From: Septoria linicola
Lineage: Eukaryota > Ascomycota > Dothideomycetes > Mycosphaerellales > Mycosphaerellaceae
Reading direction: 5' to 3'
DNA: 64,000 bases
Assembly (NCBI GenBank): GCA_024114885.1
Contig: CP099419.1
Span: 1,798,001-1,862,000 of the forward strand
In this document: in pieces, positions 55,834 to 64,000 of the stretch
Layout: each line of letters opens with the position of its first letter
How positions within the stretch are numbered: position 1 is the first letter of the stretch
Notes under the pieces: generated by a model
What the model saw: the letters and a program-made list of their open reading frames with translations, nothing else
What the model was told of the DNA's origin: nothing
Databases searched by the model: none
Made by a program: the position numbers and the translations under genes

Positions 55834-58497
55834 TCACCAGAATATGCAATCTTTGTCCCTGATTGGCAGGTCCAAGTACCCGCTACCTCTTCACACGGTC
55901 GATGGCGTCAACATTATGCCAGGACTTTGCCGTATTTTGCAAAGAGGAAAGCCACGGCAAAAAGTCAGCCCGTCTGACTGTTCCTCCGAGGCGCGGAGAG
56001 GACTGCTGACTGTCTTTCTCACGACCCACTCGGCGGGTTCGACAGTCGGCATGCCGGCCGAAACATCCACTGGGTCCTATGGAGACGGTGTGGGCATCCT
56101 CAATATATCCTCGCGCCACAGATGGGCAGAATAGCCTCACAATATTGCCAATCACAACGATTTGGTGAGGCTCGCTTAGTAGGCAAGGCACGGGATGAGA
56201 TTGCCAAGAGAAACCCGGAATAATCTTCATGGCCAAGCTGGGCTAGACATCGAACGCGTGAAGAAGGACATGAAGAAGAAGCTTCAGATCTGAGCCGATG
56301 GTTGGCTCCCAGCACTTGAGCTTGAGCTGCAGATCCCGCGTCCAGACTATCGACGTGCGCAGAGACGTCACCGGCGCGTGTCAGTGGTCATGAACGAGAA
56401 AGACTATCTGGGGCTTCTCACACCAAACGACTCGTGGGCGGGCAGGGTCATGGAACTACAGGTCAGAGTATCCTGTGTGATTATGCAATGCTCTACTGAC
56501 TTGGTGAAGACTGATCCAGTTGTATATAGGTCGTGATTTGTGCCGCAGGTGGAACGAGACTGCCATGAGAAATCCTGCCGAGCCTGCTCGGATGAATCCT
56601 CGCTGATACTGTCCTGTTTCAGAAATCAGATTCTGGCTACAGTTGCGCTGGATCGCGTTCATGGTGTATTCTTCTGAAACTCTGTTCTGACTTCTTCTTG
56701 AAAGTATCGTCGCGACTCGTGGATGCATCGATACTACTCAAGACACTACTGCGCAGCAAGTGCGCGTCAATTGCAATTGTCCCGCTCCCAACATGCTTGC
56801 GGTCCACTTGCCAATTGTCAGCATGGTCCTCCAGATGAGACAAGTGCTGGCGATCAACATGCAGCTCATCTATTCGGAAATTCCACGAAGCGGCCGCCGG
56901 CCAGACACCAGAGCTGTCAACACAGCAGCAGATACCGATGACAGAACAAAACCCGACAACCTTGGCCTCTTTTGTTGCTAGTGTTGGCATAGATTCGCCG
57001 AACGCCCGACGAACGCCATGAGGTAGAGCAGAATGAGTTCTGTAGGTATCTGGAGTTGTCCGTTCGCTTTCGCGAAGTGGTTTTGCTTAGCAGCTTGCCA
57101 TCTTATCCGAGACTGTAATAGCGTATTGCTGCTGGACACAGGCATGACATACGCTTGTCGAGCTCAGCGGCCAACATTGACTCCATAGGCTACACCTCTG
57201 GTACAACAGCACGACCCTCTATTCATTTGCTCGCAGAACTTGGAACCAGCGACGGCTCACGAAGCTGCCGCAAGCTAGGCGCCTCAGAGCCAGTGCATGG
57301 TATTGAGGATGCCGCATAACGATGACACCTTCATTTGATCGTGCCTGATCTGATCTGCTTCCTAGATGTGCTGACAAGCTCGCACGGCTGAGGCACATTC
57401 CAAATAGGGTTTCGTGAGCACACGATTCCCTAGCACACGAGATCGCCTGACAACGGCACAGGCAACGTTTCAACGACATCCGACAAGATCGCCAAAAAAA
57501 AAAGCTCAATATGTATCAAGTGATAGTCACTCGTAACAAAGAGCTGGCTTGGTGTGTGTTACCTCAGCATCGGCTCGCAATGTTGATCATCAGCACGTAC
57601 GACGCTGCTTCAAGCAATGTCGTGCGACATGACAAGGATATGGACCCAGCTCCGTCGGCTCCGATCAAAGGCCCACGATCTGGACCAGATCACCAGAAAG
57701 ATGCCGCTTTCGTGCGACGTAGGCTTGACCACACTTGCCTCAGCGGCAGACTCTTCACGAGACACATCTGCTCACCACAACATCGTGGAGCTGCTGATGA
57801 TCTTCTGAGTCTCGTGTGGGAATGGCGGCTCCGCCACAACCCTTGGGATTGCGCTGCAGCAATTGCGAGGCTTGCTCACGCACGAAATCCTTCCGACATT
57901 ATAGATTCATCGCAATCGGATTTGACTCCGCCTTCCGGGCAGCGCCCAGCGTATCACTACGCTCAGTAGCACGCCAGACACGCGCTGTGCTGGTACTTGT
58001 GACCGAGAGTCAGCTAATGAGTTCCATGGCAAGAGTGATACAATTCGTGGTTGGTGAAACTGCGGTCTTGGCTTTACCTATCGGGCAAATGCTGTGAGTG
58101 GACTAACGAGAAATGGAACAGCTCGGCATGCCGCAGCACCCTGCAGACCGAAGCCGTAGCAGACTTCCGCAGCGGGAAGTCTAAATATCTTAGCTTCTGG
58201 CAATCCCAAGCTATTCCGTGGCCGTAACACCCATGAGATGGGTCCATCGAGCCCAATGCAAGTACGAACGCCGCTCGCGGATGCCCTTCTTATCGGCTCA
58301 TGCCATTCTTCAAGGGTCAACCATTGGCGAGCACCGAAGCAGTCATGCTCTGACGATTGTTCTACCGGCCTATATTCGCGCTGTTTTATACCTCTCTTAC
58401 CGTCCAGGCCTCCCTTGACCAGTTCACGACTTCCTTGAGAATAATTTTATTCATTTCTGTCATTTCTCCTTTGCTGTCAAAGCATACTCTGTAGATC
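55834..58497. other. Gene-poor stretch with possible coding remnants
   Basis: 2.7 kb. Around 56315-56460 (+) a short frame (PRPDYRRAQRRHRR, then MNEKDYLGLLTPNDSWAG) reads like real protein and ends at a GTCAGAG donor-like site. It is preceded by TGA and has no partner exon. At 57493-57503 there is an A-run of 11. No gene is supported. Confidence 0.4.
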
Positions 58498-60210
58498 ATG
58501 TCACCTTCAGTACTTCTACTCAACGACGGCAACGTTGTTGACAAAGAGACTTCACCATCAAACGGTGTCGATGCGGCCAAGTCTAGCACGTCTGCAGTCC
58601 TGCATCGTACTCTTCACCACGATCCACACCATGTCGTCGGTGCACAAGGCCATTATCTTCGTCTGAGCAATGGACAAGAGATATTCGACGCCACTGGCGG
58701 CGCAGCAGTTGCGTGCATTGGTCATGGTGACGTTCGGTATGGTCCCTCCCATGGCTCGAGTTGTCTTCATTAACGTCTTTCAGCGTTCAGGATGCACTCA
58801 TCGAGCAAATGCACGAAGTTTCCTACTGCCACTCACTATTCTACGCTACAAGAGCGGCCGAAGACCTCGCCAAGTTTCTCGTAGACAGCACCGATGGCGA
58901 AATGAGTCGTGCCTTCTTTGTAAGCAGTGGAAGTGAAGCCATGGAAGCAGCGCTCAAGATGGCTCGCCAATACCATCTCGAGAAAGCTCAGCCGGAGCCA
59001 CAACGAGCTCACTTCATCTCACGACATCAGAGCTATCATGGCACAACTTTAGGAGCACTTGCGGCAGGTGGTCATGTTGCACGCCGGGCCATCTTCGAAC
59101 CAATGCTAGCCACCAACTCGTCCCGGGTTTCACCCTGCTATGCGTACAGGGGCTTAGACTCTGCGAACGACACCGAAGCCGCTTACACCAAACGTCTGGA
59201 AGCCGAGCTCGAGGCCGCATTCCAACGAGTCGGTCCCAAGAAAGTGGCAGCTTTCATTGCCGAACCGGTCGTTGGAGCGGCACTGGGCTGCGTCCCTCCT
59301 GTTGCTGGCTATTTCAAGGCTGTTCGACGGATCTGCGACAAGTACGGTGCACTACTCATCTTCGATGAAGTCATGTGCGGTACTGGACGCATAGGACCGG
59401 AGCCCTCGACACGCTTTCCCAAACCTTTGCATGCCTGGCAAGATCCGCTCATTGGTGTTGTGCCCGATCTTCAGACGCTTGGGAAAGGCCTCGGCGGTGG
59501 CTACATGCCGGTAGCAGCGATGCTTGCAAGCGCCCACGTCGTCGAAGTCCTCGAGCATGGTACAGGAGCTTTCAGCCACGGACAGACGTACCAGGGACAC
59601 CCACTTGCATGCAAAGCAGCGCTCGAAGTGCAGAAGATCATTCAGGAAGACAACCTTATCGCCAATGTGCGAAAACAGGGCGCACTCCTTGGAAGACTAC
59701 TCAAAGAGAGACTTGGGTCGCATTCTACAGTGGGAAATATTCGAGGCAGTGGGCTGTTTTGGGCAATAGAGTTTGTGAAGTGTCGAGCCAGCAAGACCCC
59801 ATTCGAGCCAGCACTGGGTGTCGCAATGGGCCTGCATGAACTTGGTGAGTTGGCCTCGACGATCTGCTTCTCCTCGCATCGTGGAGTGGCCGGAAACGCG
59901 TAATTCCACTATGCTAACTCATGTTTCAGGCATGCAAAGACCCTACAATGTTAGTCTTTATCCAGGTACAGGCAGCGCTGATGGCCGCCGTGGTGATCAC
60001 ATCATCCTCGCACCTGCATACAACATCACGAGCGACGAGATTCGGCACTTGGTGGAGACTGTAACGTTGGTCGTCACCCAGTTTTTCACCGCTCATGGAG
60101 CCGAGTTGCGAGATGCAGCTGCTGCGATGCCTACGGCGAAGATTGTGGAGAGTGGCAGTGAGCCAGTATTGATCCAGTCGTCGGTTATGCATAGGCCTGC
60201 CAGGCGGTGA
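58498..60210 (+). CDS. Class III PLP-dependent aminotransferase
   Basis: Exons 58498-58736, 58784-59844 and 59930-60210; phases agree and the total is 527 codons (526 aa). Motifs: NGQEIFDATGGAAVACIGHG, SSGSEAMEAALKMARQY, LLIFDEVMCGTGRIG, and the Schiff-base lysine in LQTLGKGLGGGYMP, followed by GQTYQGHPLACKAALEV. The fold-type I family includes GABA, ornithine and 2,2-dialkylglycine aminotransferases; this member is closest in style to the fungal 'class III aminotransferase' group of unassigned substrate. A GAD gene lies elsewhere in the window, but GABA as substrate is speculation. Cytosolic by lack of a presequence. Confidence 0.9.
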
Positions 60211-60855
60211 CAACCGTAATTATGGTTCACACGCGGGCGTGGGATAGAAGGCGTTGCTACTGGAGGATCATTGTAGATCTCTGGAAGATCCGCCTCATTC
60301 TTTTGACAGTCGTTTATGATATGCACGGACTAATAACAGCGCTTTGCAAAGAAGTGCATATGTGAGTGGATCGTCGAAGCCAATGTCATTGCACTAATGC
60401 AATACGTAGTTCCTGATCTGGATCTGGCATGCATTCGTACACTAGCGTGCATATCGCAGTACCGACTGATCGGACATCGTCGACCTCTCTGCACGCATAT
60501 GCAGAGTATAAAGGGAAGCGGCCGCTTAACAGTTCTGTAACCCTGTCGCAGGGATCGAGCTTCTGACATTGTCGCCTAAGGAGCAAGTCGCCGTTTCGCC
60601 TTGCAGATAGCAGCTGCAGCGTGGCAGTAGGTCACGAGGCGCTATTGCAGACCGCGGTTCGAGTAGTCCCATCGTCAGAGACTTACGCCGTCGTGTTATA
60701 AGATCTGCTTTTGTGCATGTAGCGCGAGGATGCCAGGGATCGGATCCGACACTTTCGGCACTTTGCAGAACTCTATGCACTCTATGCCGACCCAAGTTCG
60801 TCAGGCCTCAGCGAGACTGGTCAGATTCTCTGATGGCAACAGTCGCTCGCTTTGC
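60211..60855. other. Intergenic, convergent
   Basis: 645 bases between the aminotransferase and SRP19 stops; nothing recognised. Confidence 0.4.
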
Positions 60856-62020
60856 TCATCGCTTCTGGATCACTTTGACTTTCTTGGGTTTCTGCTGTGT
60901 TGTGCCGCTCGAGCCAGCTTCACTGCCCCCTCCCATCAAGTCCGACATCCCGGCAGGTAGCTGTCCGCCCATTTGCTGCATCATGTCGGCCATCATGTTC
61001 TCGCTCACACCTCCGCCTGAAAGGGCCGGAGAATGTAACGGCAGGATTTTGCTGATCTTGGAACCACGCGGTATCGCGGGTGGAATCGGCTTTCCGTCCT
61101 TTGGCATAGGCAAGCCAGGAACTTGCATTTTGAGGGGCGTCTTCTCGTCTGCAGGATGCGATTTGAGATAGTCGGCTATGAGCTTGTAGAGGTGGTGTTC
61201 TGGTACAGAAGATCAGTCGCTATTCTCGCACTGCATGAATCGTCTGTCACATTCGCGCCACAGCTGCGGGCTGCTCTGGAATGGTGGTAGCCAACAGTCA
61301 TCGACGCCGCGCTCGTGACACGCTGAAGGATCAGAACTGTTCGAGCGGCATGCAGAGTGGTCGAACGGACAAAGCTCCTCATCACGTCTAGCATGCCTGC
61401 AGCTCTGAGGCATAGCTGGAGTGAACATGCCTGTCATGGGCCTACCCGCAGGACTTTGGGAGTCTGTACTCACTGTTGTTGATTTTAGCACTGACTGGCT
61501 TTCCATCTTTCTTGATCTCCACCTTCACTCTGCCAGGATTTGCCCAATCCTTGGGGTGGGTCTTCATTGGATCAAGAGCAATCTGTAGCGCGACACCGAG
61601 TGTGTTGCCGATGTGCGCGAGGGCCTCGACGATTTCCCTCGCCAGCGGATTGGACACTGCATCTGCCTTGCTCACACGTCGGCCGTTGTCCCGACTCCGA
61701 GAGGCATCGAAGTACACTGGGTAGATGCACTGATAGCTCCGCACACGATCTTGCTGCTCACGCAACATGCGTTCGCGGTCCTTCTCGCTCATTCGCGGCA
61801 TCTGTGGTGGTGCTCCGCCGGCCGTACTCGTGCTCTGTCCAGCCAACAAAGCCTCCAATGCCTGCGGCGGGACCTCTGACTCTTCGTCAGACAGCTCTGC
61901 AGCATTTCCGCCCAGCGACTTGCCCTGTGGACGTGCAAAGTCGAAGGCGTCCAAGTCCATCTCTTCGGGATCCTCGGCGATCTCGTCATCGTCCACTTCT
62001 TCAATCCGAGGGTTCGACAT
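60856..62020 (-). CDS. SEC65: Signal recognition particle 19-kDa subunit homologue
   Basis: Exons 62020-61474 and 61199-60856, joined in phase 1; 296 aa, like yeast Sec65. SRP19 domain: YPVYFDASRSRDNGRRVSKA, then LGVALQIALDPMKTHPKDW and NPGRVKVEIKK, continued in exon 2 by HHLYKLIADYLKSHP. It binds SRP RNA and lets Srp54 assemble on it, for co-translational ER targeting. The acidic N-terminus and a Gly/Met-rich, Lys-ended C-terminus (QKPKKVKVIQKR) are usual fungal extensions. The intron is long for this window (274 bases). Confidence 0.93.
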
Positions 62021-62764
62021 GGTGGCGGTGGCAGTACGTGCAGGTTCAAGCAGAGAAGAAATGTCTGTGTGAGTGTGCGCGTGTCGCTATATGTCGTGGA
62101 AGCTAGTGGGCTGTGTCGATCGAGACAGATGGCGGCTCGGGTTCCGCAGTCTGTGTTTCAGTCTCTTGGCACAAGTAAACATCATGGAAGGTGAAGATCG
62201 ATCATGAGTGTGCGTGCGTTGTGCACTTCGTGTTTTACAGCATTGATAAGTGGCATTTCTGACACTATGCCGTGTCGGCAAGGTGTCAATGTGCACCGGA
62301 TTCTTCCCTCTATGGACATATAAATCGTGATTCATTATTTGCAGCGCATGGTGTCGATCAGTCGTTCATCCAGTCAATCGACACAGCTGACAGCTAAGAA
62401 GCACGGCGAGTAACAATCGGGCGTACGCTTCATCCAAAAGATATATGCAAAAGAGCATGGCTTTGTCTGAAAAGACCATGCCTCCTTTCATGTGGCGGCT
62501 GTCAAGCCTCAATCACTAACGCCTCACCTATGCCAGATACTCTCGGTCTGCAAGCAACACGCCGTTCCATGCCTCTCCAGCACCTCATAAGAAGCATCTT
62601 CGCTGGTCATCAGAAGTGGCCGAAGGCGGCAAAGTTTCATCTTCGAAAGTGGGCTGGCTGTACTCCGTCGTTATGTCGTTGGGTCAAATATAACCCGCGA
62701 TTTTACCACCACGGTATAGTGTGACGCTCCGCGAGCCAGATCCGGTCACTCGAGGTTCCGTACT
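62021..62764. other. Intergenic
   Basis: About 740 bases between two minus-strand genes; SRP19 promoter side. No gene recognised. Confidence 0.4.
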
Positions 62765-64000
62765 CTATCGAACCCGTCCGCCATTTTCCGCGAGCCGCTC
62801 CCGCTCAATTCGGATTCGCGTTGCTTCTGTACCATCGTCTTCCACCAGCTCGTCGAACCAAGGATGCTTCAAAGCTTCTCGCGCCGTGATGCGCTTCTTC
62901 GGGTCATATACAAATATCTTGCGAAGCAGGTCCAAGAACAACTTGTTGAACTGGTTCGTGGCCGGAATGATCTCCTCCAGCCGTTTCATACCACGCACAA
63001 ATTTCCTAGATTGGCGTGGTGTGTCTGGCATTGGATACTGCAGGTGTCCGTTCTTGAAGAACCGTGCAGCAGAGTTGCGGTCGCCTCGTTTCGAAAGGCG
63101 ATTGACATCTCGGATTAAGCTGCGATCGATACTGAGACCAGTAACAGCCTGAAGAAAAGAAAACAAATTAGCTTGAAAACCATCATCCAACGGCCGCTCT
63201 TGACTTACCTCCATCATACCGAGATGCTCACAACAATCATGCGTTTGAAAGAGAGCATCTCCAGTCCAGCACTCGACCAGTATACAGCCGAGCGACCACA
63301 GGTCAATGGGGTGCGACCACCCAATACCAAGAATGATCTCAGGGGCACGGTAATGTCGTGTGCTTACTACAGAGCTGTGGTACTCGTCATCGAACGTCGC
63401 GCTGCCAAAGTCGATAAGGTTGATTTGAGGGCTCAGTAGCACTCTTCGAAATTTGGCCGACCGGGACGTCAATGTACTTGATGAAGGGATGTTGCGGTTG
63501 TACGTGAACGTCTGATATGTGTGGCTGAGGAGGAGAATGTTCTCTGGCTTGAGATCGGTGTGGATAAGGTTGAGGTCGTGTAGGAACGCGATCGATCCGA
63601 GAAGCTGTCGTGCAAAGGCCTGGATGTGAGAGCCTGGAAATGGCACGAAGCCTCCGCTCTTGAGGAAATCGAAGACAGAGAGGCCTAGCAGCGGCGTGAC
63701 AATGCAGATGTGACCTCTCCAATCGAAGCAATCGCGGAGCTGGATGCAGCGGTTGCGGTTATGTTCGTCGGCTGCTCGTAGGGTTTGCAGCACCCGCAGC
63801 TCTATGCGACTAGCATCACGATACTAGAGTTGTGATCAGTGGATGGACTCGAGCCCTATCGCCTAAAGAGTGCATACCTTTGGCACGGCACGAATGATTT
63901 TGACAGCCACCTCCTTTCGACTGCGTGTATCGACAGCTCGAACGACCTTACCAAAAGTCCCTTGCCCGAGCAGCGATATCAGGCTGTATCGCTCCCCAAG
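62765..64000 (-). CDS. LAMMER-type dual-specificity protein kinase (Kns1/Lkh1/CLK), partial at window end
   Basis: Exons 64000(edge)-63878, 63823-63209 and 63148-62765, all phase 0; the N-terminus lies outside the window. Kinase motifs: LLGQGTFGKVVRAVD (Gly loop), VAVKIIR (Lys), LIHTDLKPENILL (catalytic loop), INLIDFGSATFDDEYH (DFG), STRHYRAPE and the family's EHLGMME, a variant of EHLAMMER. The 60-base intron 63149-63208 falls right after this motif; it is a multiple of three with no stop. CLK/LAMMER kinases phosphorylate SR proteins and others and influence splicing and stress responses. Only the C-terminal ~374 residues are present. Confidence 0.95.

Noticed and set aside
27507..60210. GABA-shunt cluster formed by GAD and the class III aminotransferase
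   Set aside because: They are about 29 kb apart with unrelated genes between, and the aminotransferase substrate is unknown.
1..64000. CRISPR arrays, bacterial insertion sequences, riboswitches or a secondary-metabolite core enzyme
   Set aside because: None seen; the genome is fungal, and no PKS, NRPS or terpene synthase motif was recognised.

Overview
This is nuclear DNA of a filamentous ascomycete, probably a Dothideomycete. Evidence: monocistronic genes on both strands, introns of about 50-110 bases with GTRAGY donors and CTRAY-type branch sites, ergosterol genes (ERG5), two Zn2Cys6 regulators, a PTH11/rhodopsin-type membrane protein, fungal permeases and an M43 metalloprotease. The class assignment is inference; no ribosomal marker is present.

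Layout. 1-5.7 kb: end of a TRM3-type tRNA 2'-O-methyltransferase, mitochondrial EF-Tu, 3-hydroxyisobutyryl-CoA hydrolase, glutathione S-transferase. 7-12.3 kb: allantoate-type MFS transporter, TauD-like dioxygenase, small NTF2-like protein. 12.8-13.1 kb: a tRNA-Leu(AAG) gene in five pieces. 13.9-18.9 kb: amino-acid permease, M43 metalloprotease with a nonsense codon, ERG5. 20-25 kb: uncharacterised proteins and a rhodopsin-domain protein. 26-32.7 kb: APC10, glutamate decarboxylase, a large Zn2Cys6 factor. 35-39 kb: adenine deaminase and a second Zn2Cys6 factor. 43-50 kb: amidase, LEU4, peroxisomal acyl-CoA thioesterase. 50-55.5 kb: carnosine N-methyltransferase, proteasome chaperone POC4/PAC4, SUR7/PalI protein, AP endonuclease, then a 27-bp perfect inverted repeat. 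58-64 kb: class III aminotransferase, SRP19, LAMMER kinase (runs off the window).

The genes are mostly housekeeping and do not form one pathway or an evident biosynthetic cluster. Long gene-poor stretches lie at about 5.7-7.2, 32.7-35.3, 39.2-43.1 and 55.8-58.5 kb.

The most notable observation is the tRNA-Leu gene. Its canonical 31-nt intron sits between positions 37 and 38, but three further insertions of 54, 49 and 53 nt split the D-arm, the variable arm and the T-arm. Each begins with GTAAG or GTGAG, ends with AG and carries a branch-site-like motif. Removing all four gives an 80-nt leucine tRNA with fully paired acceptor, anticodon and T stems. It looks like a tRNA gene interrupted by spliceosomal-type introns.

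Several protein genes carry one apparent lesion each (EF-Tu, MFS transporter, M43 protease, the 20-kb gene, amidase). Some may be assembly errors, since one hits an essential-looking gene at a homopolymer.
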